From Bugulina stolonifera (lineage: Eukaryota > Bryozoa > Gymnolaemata > Cheilostomatida > Bugulidae), in the NCBI GenBank assembly GCA_935421135.1, contig OW285193.1:10774099-10838098 (forward strand): a DNA stretch of 64,000 nt. Reading direction: 5' to 3'. The stretch's first letter is position 1. The number at the start of each line of letters is the position of its first letter. Of this stretch, positions 41,182 through 53,000 are shown piece after piece. The notes under the pieces were generated by a model. It ran no database searches. It saw only the letters and a program-made list of their open reading frames with translations, and was not told where the DNA came from. A program made the translations under genes and the position numbers.

Positions 41182-44100
41182 CATATACTATTTGTGTAAA
41201 ATGTTTTGAATTTATATCTAAACTGTTTAGTAACATCTCTGCTTTTTCACAATAATATTGATTTTAGAAACCTTTTTGTAAAATAGGACTTTACAGAGAA
41301 ATAAGAATGAATGTTTATTCGACCAAATAATACTAGTAACCGACTAGCGCGGCAGCGTATATCAGTAGAAAGTCTGCGAATGCGTCGATTGGTCAGCCAA
41401 AATAAAGCCGCATGTTATTGGATATTAAAATCTCTAATCGCTAACATGATAGGCTTATTGTACAGAATTATCTACCCATAAAGGATTTTCAATAGCACGC
41501 GGACAATTCTGTTTATTTAAAAAAACTGAGCATGTAGCTAGTTCTAGTTGTACTAATGGCATTCCTGGAACAATAGTTATACAATCTCATATAGTTAACA
41601 TTGGTGTGATTGCAAGAGTGTACTTTGGGTTTCTTTGGACTAACAGTGTGGTTAGTAGGAATACAGTACGGTTGCTGTGAGTTGGAACTGGAAAGACAAT
41701 GAAATAAATTCAATTCTTATTAGTTATTTATTCTATTATAATTATTGTAGAATTATTGTTGTTGTAAAATTAAAAATTTACTTCATAATAAATAGTATAA
41801 TAATTTTAATTAGCCCAGAAGTTATAGCAAGTATCATTGTTTAAAATTAATAAGCACATTCATTTATCTAGTAATAGTGGAATCTCTCGGTACTGTTATT
41901 GATTGATTGAGGCTGAGTTAAATTAACTTTGCTCACTCCACTGTCACTGCTGTACCTATAGTAATGGTAATAGGCTACTACTACGTAGTAAATATGGTAA
42001 TACTATCAGGTGAAGTTGTGATCGCGACCCACTAGCAATTTATTACAATAGTCACAGATCAAAATCACTCACTCATCAGATCAGTGACTATACCTACTAA
42101 CTATTATTTTCAGGTGATTTCCATAGACTATCAATCAACATGAACATGAACATGTTTATCATTGAATTGATTATATTTATATAATTATTTTATAATATTA
42201 ATATTTGTGATTGTAAGTTAATTTTTTTGTGATAATAAGTATAATAGGCCTATTAGGCTATGATTATAATTATTGTAATTGTGCTATAGGTCTATCAGCA
42301 TTACTTTGAATGTTAGTATAGGCTAACTTTATATTGCTAGGAAATTTATTTAAGAAATCTATAAACTATGACTTTGTTTCGCAGATGTGAACTTTCCTTT
42401 GTCCATTCCTGTCTATAGTTTGATTCCAAGGCTTTGTAGTATCTAATTGCATAGCGCAGTTAATAGCCTAAATACATTATAATCAAAGATCTACACCAGC
42501 TAAGCATAATCTTAGAATGGTTTCAAGCTAAACTATAACTGAAAGGAAAGATGATATGGAAGGAAAAATCTAAATTTATTAGGGCTGTTAATTAGTCATT
42601 AAACATTATAATGTAGAACATTGAATAGTCTTATGCAAGTTTATAGGCCTATGTCATTTATTTAATTTCTTAGTAACAGTTTGTTTAACCACAACTTTCC
42701 TAGCCTTTCTACCTGCAATAGAATTGGTGCAGGTTGAGTTGTAGCATTGATTTGTTATCTATAGGTTGGAGATTAAAGTGAAATCTGGATACCACGATGC
42801 ACATTGCCACAACTCTATGCGTGGTGCTCATCCATCATACCCATCAAGTAGGTTATGATTATGGACTCTTTTCCCGGGACACAAACTGTAACAACTGCTT
42901 TCCAATTAGAAATGGGTTTCACGGTTAAAATGAGATGCTTGATTTAATTAAGGCTTGTTGTTTTGTATTATATGTGTGAGAATGTACTTGATAGATTTCT
43001 GTCGTCTATTATAGAGCTGTTATGGATTTAATTCATAGGTAACATCCAGAGTGATCAACTATATCAACATATGTGTCTTATATAATGTGATGCCAATTTG
43101 GCAAGAATCATAGCTGTACTGTTATGGTAGGACAGTAGGCATTGAACATGTTTCATGTGTGGTAAGCTTGAAGCATTTATTTATCTGGTATCAATTTCTT
43201 AATATAGGTCTACTAGACAGAATATTGATCTGTGCTGATGCTGTGAATTTTGAAGAGCTGGCTGATCTTATTCCTAAGAATGGCAAGGAGTGACTTCTAA
43301 ATATTGAATAAGAGTTCTTATGCTATTTTTATTCAGTAAATATTTAAAATAGATTTGATCAAAATATTGGCATTTATACTCCATGTTATGAATTGGTTTT
43401 GTCTGTCTACATAAATGTTTTTATTTGTAATATGCAACTTCTGCAAATCTGTTCTACATATAGAAATACACCTATTAGTATTTATACTCTATTAATCATG
43501 TGATACCAGGATAATCCATAGGACGTAGGACAATTAACAACTAACAGTAGCTTTAGCTGTATTCTAATTTGAGGTAAAAGTGTTACTTAATGCTACAGCT
43601 GTTAAGTAAAGTAATCTTGCCTACTGAAAGCCAAAATAACTAGAACTAGGAGCTGTGTAATAATAATTTTGTAATGTACTAATATACTAATGTACAATAT
43701 TTGCAATTACCATGCAGTTACTATCAAAGTTACAAAATATAATAAATATAATAATTATGTTGGTCTGAAATAATTGGAAAATATGTGTGCAACAAAAATT
43801 TTTAGATAATTGGTAGCAAAACAAATTTTGACTACTAACTAAATGACTAACTAATCATAGCAGCGCGTAGGTAACTAATGTAAACAAACGGTAACTACCC
43901 CAACACATCATGGCCGCCAGGAATGAAAAGTGGCATCACAAAATTCACGGGAGTTCCTGCTCTAGGGGAGATAACTCTATGCTAAACTCTATGAAATAGG
44001 TATCGTGGGTGACACAACTTTCCATTTTAGACGGGGCACACAGGCTATTGCTGGTTGCCCTGACAACCAACAAGGTTAAATACAATGTAGTACATAATCC

Positions 44101-46100
44101 GTTTTGACTTTTGGTTAGTGCAAAGGGGGGTCGCACGACTCCTGCGACAATAGCTAGAAACGCCCTTGAGAATAATAAATTTCCTTGCAAGAACATATAA
44201 TGAGATAACAATAAATGCAATTATAACATGACCTCTCTGGCAAAACATACACACATGGTTCAGAGAAACAAATCAACTGTTTAAAGCAAGGCAGTTATTG
44301 CTATTCAAATAATGTGTACAATGTACTAACATTTACCAAATCTATGTTACAGATGTTTCCTTTTACCTTGTAAGTTTTTCATACTATGATGTAATATTAG
44401 TTGCTTTTGTACAGGTGGTTGGCTAAGTTGAGGAAAGTCAACAATATTTTCATTTTTAAAACGTGTGGCTATGTTACAGTGTATTCCAGGTACACAGCCA
44501 TGATGTTAGGTAAACTTGTAGCTCAGTGAAATAAACACCATTGTAGAGGTTAGGGTTCGTTTCATCTTTTTCTTCATTAAGGAACAAATTCAGATCCTGA
44601 AATATTTGAATTTATTACTTTACATTATTTTGTACTATTTTATTACTTTAGTATGCAAATAATGCAGGGTGTCCGTAAAGTCCTGATACAACTTCAAAAA
44701 CTTATTACTAAGCAAGTTGTTGAGATATACATGTATTAACCAAATTTGTTTATTTTATCAGTGATTAGTAAATTTATATTTCACCTGATTAATACACCTT
44801 TATATGAGCACCACTAGTTGCACGAAGGCCGAAGCACATCAAAGTGATATTCTATTTGTTGCCATTTTCGCTGTAGGATATCCTAATCAGTGGTGGTAAT
44901 GGTATTAGCAATCCTTTTTTTCCAAGTTAATTAGGCCATGAGCCTTTGTTTTGTAAATTTTAACTTTCACATAACCCAACAGAAAGAAGTCCAAGGACTT
45001 CCGGGGCTTGAAGGTAGCCATTGAAGTTCCTGGAGTCAGTGAAGACCAGGAAATGTGCGTGCTACTCCTATAGCTAGCAGGAGCATGACCTACAGCTGTG
45101 GGGAAGGGTTGAGCTGCTGGGTTCTAGTACCAGTCATGAGACTGTACCTGGAAAGACCTATGGCTAGAGAGGGGGTGTGGCACCCTACTGTTAGCAGTAA
45201 ACAGTTAGAGACTGTATAAGTTCAGTGCAGCGAGATATTTTTATTGAACTGCAGATAATATGAAATGACACACCATCTGCTGATTATTAATTTGTTATTG
45301 CCTTGTCAACGAGCTGACAATCATCGTCTGTCTACGATACCATGCTGGCTGTGAAGGTAAAACCGAAAACGTGAAAACGTCGTACGATCTAGTTTAAAAT
45401 AAGAGGGAACCAAACCGTGTGCTATTAGAACTTTAAGAAACACTACATCGAATAAATACTGCCAGGGCAGTTCGATTCGATGACATCGGGTCAACGGGTC
45501 GACTGGATTTGAAAGACAGGGTTTACACCACTAACATTAGTTGAAACTGGAACACTGTGCAGGCAAACCTAATCTAAAGCTTGCTCAGCTGCCAAATGCT
45601 TATATTGTTTAACCATGTATGTATAAACTAATATGGTGGGCATGACTCTAACAAGTAAAGGCCAATGAAAAAAACTCCTCTAATCTAGTCTACCTACATG
45701 TACATGTAGTAGTTATAAATATTATCATAATGCCCGCTACCAAAATTCTGAGCTAAAATGAAATAATATGAGGCCTAATTGCTTAATCTCATGGAGTATA
45801 AGTATAAACGTAGACAGAACTTCAGTAACATTTACTTGTAAGTTGTAGGCCTACATAATTTTACATCAATAACAGCTGTAAAATGTCATGTAGTCTCAAT
45901 TTCGAAGTTGTCTTCTTTCAGTTAGAATGGAGAAGGCAACTACAAAACTACAATTATTACCTTTACAATGAAAAATATAATGTGCGTTTGTTTATCAATG
46001 TATGCAGATAGCATGAGTGTATAGATACATGTATATACATGTAATTCAACACTAGTTGCATAAAACAATTTTCTACTTCAATATCAATTCCATTATTTCT

Positions 46101-46289
46101 AATGGTCCTTTCACATTGCCGCTTGAATACTACCTCTAGCGGCGAGCAGCCAACACTAACCACAACTACATTATATTATAGTGAAATGCTCCAGTGAGCA
46201 GTAGGGGTCAGCGAGTTCAACAAGCTGAACTTTAAACCCCGCCTCTAACTGCTAGTAGTTGCTATAAACGGCATTGTGAAAGGACCATT
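46101..46289. mobile_element. MITE, second copy of the 10895-11132 family
   Basis: Perfect 20-bp terminal inverted repeat (AATGGTCCTTTCACATTGCC and its inverse). Interior blocks GCTCCAGTGAGC and GAGTTCAACAAGCTGAACTT are shared with the intronic copy. It lies about 115 bp upstream of the small gene at 46404, so it may contribute to that promoter. Confidence 0.9.
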
Positions 46290-46403
46290 ATTGTGGATAT
46301 TTTGATTCATTGCATCATACTAATCAGCCAATCAGATTGAAGAAACCTAGTCATATAACTATGATTGCACCATATGGAAAGAATATTCTTTCTCATTTTC
46401 AAA

Positions 46404-48072
46404 ATGGGAGTCAAACCTAAAGGTATGTATTATTAATTGGTATTGTGATAAATAACAGGTTAAGTAGTAAGCTATGCAGTTGTTCTGTTTACTTGAACAG
46501 TGTAAATTATATGCTGACAATTCCAAATTACTGGCCAAGACTATGACTGTTAGTAAAAGATAAGAAAAAGGAAAAACTAAGGAAAAAAGCAACAGCTCAG
46601 CTTGCCAAATTCATGTTTTTCGTTTTTGTAGATTCTAAGAGTGTGGTGATGTCTAATTGGCAATATTTTTAATAACCTTCAGCATAAACCAGAACTGACC
46701 GCTTTTCTTTGCAGGTAGCAGCTTAAATGACTTCATTAACGAGTTAGCAATTGAAATGATTCAAGACGAAGCAGATGAGTTTATAAAAATGAGGAATAAA
46801 GTATGCCATCACCTCAGATATTTCACTATATCTAATATGGAGAAATTAAAGATATTTGTTAACATTATATTAGATGTTATACAAGGTAGGTGTAAGTAAA
46901 TGCACAAAGGACTAACATCATATTATGCTCTATGGATTCAAATATATTATATTTAATTGTATCATTTTGTTGAATTGCTACTGCCTTAATCCCAGTCATG
47001 TTTGTTTTCTTCAAAGTAACTGAAGCAAAATCAAATTATTGGATACTTATGATAATTATTTTGATGACTTGTAGAGTATAATGCAACAATAATTATGGCG
47101 TGCTAAAACAAGAAATTGGTAAGTCAATGCTTTTACGTGTGTAGATCAATATCATAGAACTTTTGAGAAGCAGCATAAAAGCCTAACAATACTTCATGCT
47201 AACGCTTGGTGTTATTACTGTATATTTATTAGAAGTATTAATTTCAAAAATTTGTAAGAAACCTTCTTGACAAAAATAATTTGTGTTATATATAATTAAT
47301 AAAACGTGGAAAACCTAACACCTGGTGTGTAGTAAAATTAATGTCAAATAAATTTGCTATTGCTATGAAAATCACTCACTTCCTAAATCATAAATGTTCA
47401 GTTTTTTCTCTAGGTGCCAAGTTTAACTACTAAACAAACACTAGTTTTATTGAGCGATTCTGATTACAGAGTATGTAGAGCGTTTAATAAAACGCATCGA
47501 AAGCGAAGTGGACCATGTGCATGACGGCACCGAAGTGAGGTGTATCTGCTGTAAACAGATTATTCTATGCCTTGGGACATATATAGAAGAAGAAGTTTGC
47601 AAGATATACCCAAGAAGAGGATTGGGTAAGAAGGCTTCTATAAACTTGTAGTTGAATATTGATACGTGTATGTTGTTGAATATTGATACGTGTATGTTGT
47701 TGAATATTGATACATGTATGTTGTTGAAAAAAGGACTTTTGACAAATCTGGACCTCAAATGCCCAAAAAAACTGATGTGCAATACACACACAAAGCTTTG
47801 TTTAAAGAGTAAATACCTCTCCAAATAAAAGTGGGGTGATGTCTAATTGACAATATTTTTAATTAACTTCAGCATAAACCAGAACCGACCGCTTTTTCCT
47901 TGCAGGTAATAGTTTGAAAAGCTTCATTGAAAAGTTTGTCACGAAAAAGATTAAAGAAGAAGCAGATGGATTTAAAATAATGAATAATCCAATAATATAC
48001 CATCACCTAAAATATTACATCATAACACATGAAGCGGAGAGGTTAAAGGCATTCGTCACGCAATCGTGGTGA
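46404..48072 (+). CDS. Unrecognised 170-residue protein with a duplicated exon
   Basis: Four exons (46404-46422, 46715-46885, 47470-47625, 47906-48072), all joined in phase 1 with GT-AG junctions, encode 170 residues. Exon 1 gives only MGVKPK. Exons 2 and 4 are diverged copies of one unit: SSLNDFINELAIEMIQDEAD with HHLRYFTISNMEKLK, and NSLKSFIEKFVTKKIKEEAD with HHLKYYIITHEAERLK. The exon between them has a Cys cluster (CICCKQIILC) and acidic and basic stretches. No signal peptide or membrane segment is seen; the protein looks helical and charged. I do not recognise the family. The last stop (TGA, 48070) sits inside a 10-bp target duplication of a following insertion. The first exon is short, so the start is the least certain part. 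Confidence 0.72.
47650..47720. repeat. Three-copy 24-bp repeat in an intron
   Basis: Three tandem units containing GTTGAATATTGATACGTGTA in the intron between the last two exons of the small gene. Confidence 0.85.
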
Positions 48073-48078
48073 AACAGC

Positions 48079-48414
48079 CAGTTTAAGGATCTAAAAACAC
48101 TTGTAATGGACGACCCCAGTCCGTTTGCTAGCCGATGACCCTTAAGGCCATCGAGTATTGATACTTGAACATTACACGTTGAACATACGCTAGGGAGGTT
48201 GTTTTGGCTAGGTAGCCGTTCTCTGCATCTGCACCTACAAGTCGTCGGTGGCTTGTGTACAGACCTTGGGCCGTCTGGGACACATCCACAACACACTCAC
48301 AAGCACTCGAGCGCTTGTGAGTGCTTTTGGATCCTTAAACTACTGGGAACAGTGCGACCCTCAGGTTGGAAAGAGGTGCTTGGAGACTAGTATATATACA
48401 TTGTTTCCATCCTA
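48079..48414. mobile_element. 336-bp insertion flanked by a 10-bp direct repeat
   Basis: GTGAAACAGC occurs on both sides (48069-48078, 48415-48424), as after target duplication. The body is less AT-rich than its surroundings. It has an 11-bp-arm hairpin (CACTCACAAGC and its inverse, 48294-48323) and an inverted pair AGTTTAAGGATC and GATCCTTAAACT. There is no open frame of note. A SINE-like or unclassified non-autonomous element is possible. Confidence 0.6.
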
Positions 48415-48424
48415 GTGAAACAGC

Positions 48425-50065
48425 AACTCTAGAAAAAAATATATTTATATATTTATTTACATTTATTGAGTTTTCTACAAGTTTACAGAAAACATTGTTT
48501 TGTTAAAGGTTGACCACAAATAAATAAATATATATTATATACAACTCATAGGAGAAAATAAATAAATAAACAAAGAGAAAAAAAGGAAAAAGGGAGGCAA
48601 GCATTATTGCTTATGACAAGAGCCAATAATATAATATAATAACAGATAGATAACAAGCATTAAAAGTATGTACAAGTGATATTAGATTATAGGAGTTTAG
48701 GTAAAAAGGAGAGACAGGACTGGTGCTACATTAGTGTGCATGTATAATGGCCAAATGTGTATACAATAATAGGAGAAAGAAAAGGGCAAAATAGCAGACG
48801 GGTGCTAGAATAATGCAAAATGGTAATATATATACATATATATACAGTTGAAGAAAAAAAGACCAGCATATTTGCTACCGATCAGAGCCAATATTATAAT
48901 AAGCATATAGTAATCATCAACAATATATACATAGTGGCAGTAGATTAGAGACAGGTGTCAGTGTAGAAAGACTGAGAACTGAAAGAGTGACCGAAAAGAA
49001 AGAATAAAGAGATTGCCCACTACGCCAATGAGAAAGACAGAAAAAGACTACAGCATAGGGTCCAGAAAGATATTTATTAAATAAGGTCTAGGGGACTTAA
49101 TGCCTAAAACTGAGTTTAGGTGATTGTATATTTATTGATTCATGTAAAAAGATAAAAGATTTTTGGAAAGAATATTATTTAATGTAAATTTATGTAGAAG
49201 GTTTAATAGAGGAGTTAGGTGCAGAAGTAGAGAAGTTTGAGATAGCCTTTGTTCTTCGCCAAAACTGAAGCAGGAGAAGTTGTCTTCTCTATATTTAAAC
49301 CCCAATCACAAACAAGGAACTAAGGCTATCTAAATTTCTCCACTACTGCACCTAATTGTAATAGGGTTGATTTGTCATAATTGGTTTTGTATGAAGTTTG
49401 ATTATGAGGCAGTTGCTACGTAAAGAGCGCTGATGTCTGTTAGACTTTTGTACAAGATGCAAGATGTGTTTTGAGGCTTAGTTTTTTGATAATTTTTTAT
49501 GTGTGAATTTGTGAAAAAGAGGTGTAGTGTCTCCTCTTCAGCATGGAAGTTGTCTACTTTCCTACTATAATTACACCTTCGTTATTTGGACTTGTTTGTA
49601 ATATGTCAAGTATTTGGAATGTATTTAGAATACACATTCTTAGACTATATTGTACCATGTGATTAAACAGACTTTCTTTTATGTTCTGACTGCTAAGCTA
49701 GCAGGTCATGTTTGAATCCACCTGGTTAGATTGATAAATAAAGACATCTGAACTCAATACACATAGAAGACACTCTGTGTATGTGCCATGCTATTGTATG
49801 ACAATTAGGCTCAATATTGCCTCCTTAGCTGTAACACTTGACATGTACATCAATGAAGATAGGGCCTAATAGAGTAATACATTACATTCCACATTATTTG
49901 TGTTGTCACTACATGAATGATGGAAATAAAACCAACAGTGTTGGCTAACCTGTATTTACAATCCAAAACAAAATACATACAAAGTAATGCAATGTAGTGT
50001 ACAATACCATTTAAAATTAATAAAAAGCAATGCAATACATTAGTAAAAGTCAAAGGTTAGTTGAG
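48425..50065. other. Intergenic region between convergent genes
   Basis: AT-rich sequence with A-rich and AAATA-type simple stretches (48440-48620) and the MITE at 49218-49352. No coding exon is supported. The 3' ends of the small plus-strand gene and the coiled-coil gene face each other here. Confidence 0.55.
49218..49352. mobile_element. MITE, TA-GGTGCAG family, copy 2 (inverted orientation)
   Basis: The ends are GGTGCAGAAGTAGAG and CTCCACTACTGCACC, flanked by TA. The interior GAAGCAGGAGAAGTTGTCTT is the inverse of the interior of the copy at 30014-30172. Confidence 0.88.
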
Positions 50066-53000
50066 TCATGATATTAATCTTCTCTTCTCCATTTCATTGA
50101 TTATAGCATCAAGTCTCTGACTGCTAGATGTGAACTACAAGTATAACAATAACTTCATGCATATAATAGTATACACTGTTGTCTGTCTTGGCCTATAATA
50201 TTTACACTATATCTACAGTTCCTACACTTTGTGTAGTATTACCACATCTCCTCAGTGCTGTAGTGTGCATATAGTCTGTCTACTGAGGTACTGCTATGAC
50301 CAAACCATCACATGCTTATGGGATACACTTTCACATAAATAATTTACATTGATGGGTACGTGCAATGTTATATTAAAATACACCTTTTGGGATGTTATGA
50401 GAACACCCAATCCACAGATGCTCAGTAGTGTGGTATGGTGTATGTAGTGTGGTATAGTGTATGTAGTGTGGTATAGTGTATGTAGTGTGGTATAGTGTAT
50501 GTAGTGTGGTATAGTGTATGTAGTGTGGTGTGGTGTATGTAGTGTGGTATGATGTATGTAGTGTGGTGTGGTGTATGTAGTGTGATATGGTGTATGTAGT
50601 GTGGTGTGGTGTATGTAGTGTGGTGTGCTGTATGTAGTGTGGTATAGTGTATGTAGTGTGGTGTGGTGTATGTAGTGTGGTATGGTGTATGTAGTGTGGT
50701 ATAGTGTATGTAGTGTGGTGTGGTGTATGTAGTGTGGTGTGGTGTATGTAGTGTGGTGTGGTGTATGTAGTGTGGTATGGTGTATGTAGTGTGGTATGGT
50801 GTATGTAGTGTGGTATAGTGTATGTAGTGTGGTGTGGTGTATGTAGTGTGGTATGGTGTATGTAGTGTGGTGTGGTGTATGTAGTGTGGTGTGGTGTATG
50901 TAGTGTGGTGTGATGTAGTGTAGTGTGGTATGGTGTATGTAGTGTGGTGTGATGTAGTGTAGTGTAATGACTAACGTGCATGTACCCAGTCAGTCTTTTG
51001 TAACTATTACACCAGTAGCTACATGAATAAGCAAGACAGCTACATCAGCACCTCCACTCACTAATTACTTTCTAAGGCCATTTATAGCCAAATCAATATA
51101 CAGCAATAAATACTAGTGACATACAGTGCAATAGTAGATGACGTCCAGTGAGAGAAGACAACTGGTAATACCTTGAGTAAAATAGTAGAAGGGAACCAGT
51201 GATGTGTAACTTACTGGTGAAGCTGACATGGTCCCAGGTATAACTGTAGCTGTTGTGTGGTGTTTCCTGTGGTTGCTATGGTTACTATGATGATGCTGTT
51301 GAGATACACTCAATATATCATCTATAGAAGTATCAGCATCTCTATTCCTACTCCTGTCTATAGACCTGTTGTAGAGGGAACAAATAAGTAGATGTTAGCA
51401 ATGTTAGATATAGTACGACAGAATGTAACAAATAGCCTGCTATCTGTTGATCTTTTGAAAATTTCTGCCCGTATTTAAGAGGTACCCTATAATTTGTACA
51501 TGTGTTTTTTGTTAAAGACCACTAGGATTGGTACTAATACTCACATTGACAAGATTGTAGTACTCTTAAAGTTGACAATTTAATATTGCAGACTGGTGTA
51601 CATGTAGACACTTTACTGAATGTACATACATGTAGTATATGCTGGTTGTACAACAAAGCCTTGAATGGCTGTATAAATGGATACAATGAGATGTACAATG
51701 TTTTAGGGCCTTTTCGGCAACGTAGCATTACGTTACTACATGATGCTGTTCAGCAATGAATCACATCATTATACCAAGTGAACATGCACATATTTCTACT
51801 GATATTCATATTAAATCCAAATGGCACATCATGAACTGTTAGTTGGAAAGTATGTTCACTAAGTAAAATAATGTGACTAACAAATGTAGAAACTAAAATA
51901 TAAGCAATCAACATAGCGTATATCACCACACCATATACATGTATGACAGCCTGTTTAGTTTACCTAAATGGAGATGTAGTGGAATTGTTGTATTTCCTAC
52001 TATTATCTTCCCTCAGTGACATGTCATACTCTGCCTTGTCAGTGATGTTGGTGAGTTGATGCCTTGATGCCTAAAACAATCAATGGATATACCATAAACT
52101 GAGGGAGATACACGACACACACTTTAAATAACATGTACGGTCCCTCTTTAAGTTAATTCTGTAGGATACGTATCATTTCTGACAATTTCTCAACTCAGCC
52201 AATTCTACTTGTAATGCAAATTCTGATACTCACTTTGATCATCTGCCTAGCCTTAGTAGCGGTGTCTTCCACTCTCTTCTGCTCTAAGGCTATTTGGTGA
52301 TGCTGTTCTAAGTTTCTCCATTCAACATCTCGTTGTTGTCGTCTAGCAGAGCCGAGTTCTGAGGCTAAAGCTGAGAACTTCTCTTTAAAGTAACGGTTGG
52401 TATCCTCAAGTGTCTCTGTAGCCTGTGTGAATGGAGAAGGAATGAGTGGGTAACAACTGGAAGCAATGTGGAACTGAGGCTAATGAGTTAGTAAGCTTTA
52501 GTGTAGGAATGGGACTGGGAATATACTATTACAAACCTTGAGTACTACTACTATTTGCTTGATATTCACTCTTACATTGCCATACTTATTACCATTAGAC
52601 AGTGTGGATTCCACACTCTACAAAATAAATGATTAGTGTGAGTATCTACCACTATGGGCTATGCCTATCACCGCTACTTGTCCATATGTTCATATGGAAG
52701 TTGAGTTGAGATAAGTCGCCATCCTGACTATATTTATAAAAGATATGTGGGTGGGTAGTGGCAATATTGGTTGCCATTAGTAACTACGAATCTACATTAC
52801 ATACGATGTTACTCAACAATATAATCCTTTGCATTTCCATGTAGATGTCGCAAAGAAATCTTGATGCTATTGAGGATGAAGAAAGGCTTGCTATAGAAAA
52901 TTACGTACCAGGATATGACTGGATCCCGGGGCAGTTTGGCCCACCTCCCGGGATCTCAAAGGCTAGGAAAGATGAGTTTGGTAAGTGTAAAAAGATTTGG

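Larger units (their letters stand above)
35927..44168. mobile_element. Candidate 8.2-kb composite element bounded by CAGGGGCGTTTCTAG ends
   Basis: The left end reads CAGGGGCGTTTCTAG and is followed by GC-rich GGGGGTCCAGGGGG and GGGGCAGCGCCCC. The right end reads CTAGAAACGCCCTTG, the inverse with one mismatch. AGAAT occurs directly outside both ends (35922-35926, 44169-44173). A hAT element would be expected to give 8 bp, so the two ends may come from different insertions. No transposase is seen inside. Confidence 0.4.
35698..46403. other. Gene-poor, transposon-derived tract
   Basis: 10.7 kb without a supportable gene. It contains the hAT-type element 38286-41181, a large palindrome at 37534-37774, and an outer pair of GC-rich ends (35927, 44168) that may delimit an 8.2-kb composite. 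Also present are inverted modules at 38086-38235 and 43866-43992, a tandem duplication near 36697-36940, a 26-bp repeat at about 39805-39885, and a tRNA-like B-box (GGTTCAAACCCC) near 40301. Around 44657 starts GGGTGTCCGTAAAGTCC, which resembles the end of a DNA transposon. The MITE at 46101-46289 closes the tract. Confidence 0.6.

Noticed and set aside
43911..44000. Good-context ATG (CATCATGGCCGCC) near 43911
   Set aside because: It encodes only 29 residues and lies inside the inverted module matched at 38086-38235.
50424..50966. CRISPR-like array
   Set aside because: Tandem units have no unique spacers and the genome is animal; the same applies to the other minisatellites here.
50373..50981. 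202-codon open frame on the minus strand
   Set aside because: It is a 19-bp minisatellite read as Thr/His/Tyr repeats; it has no splice or family support.
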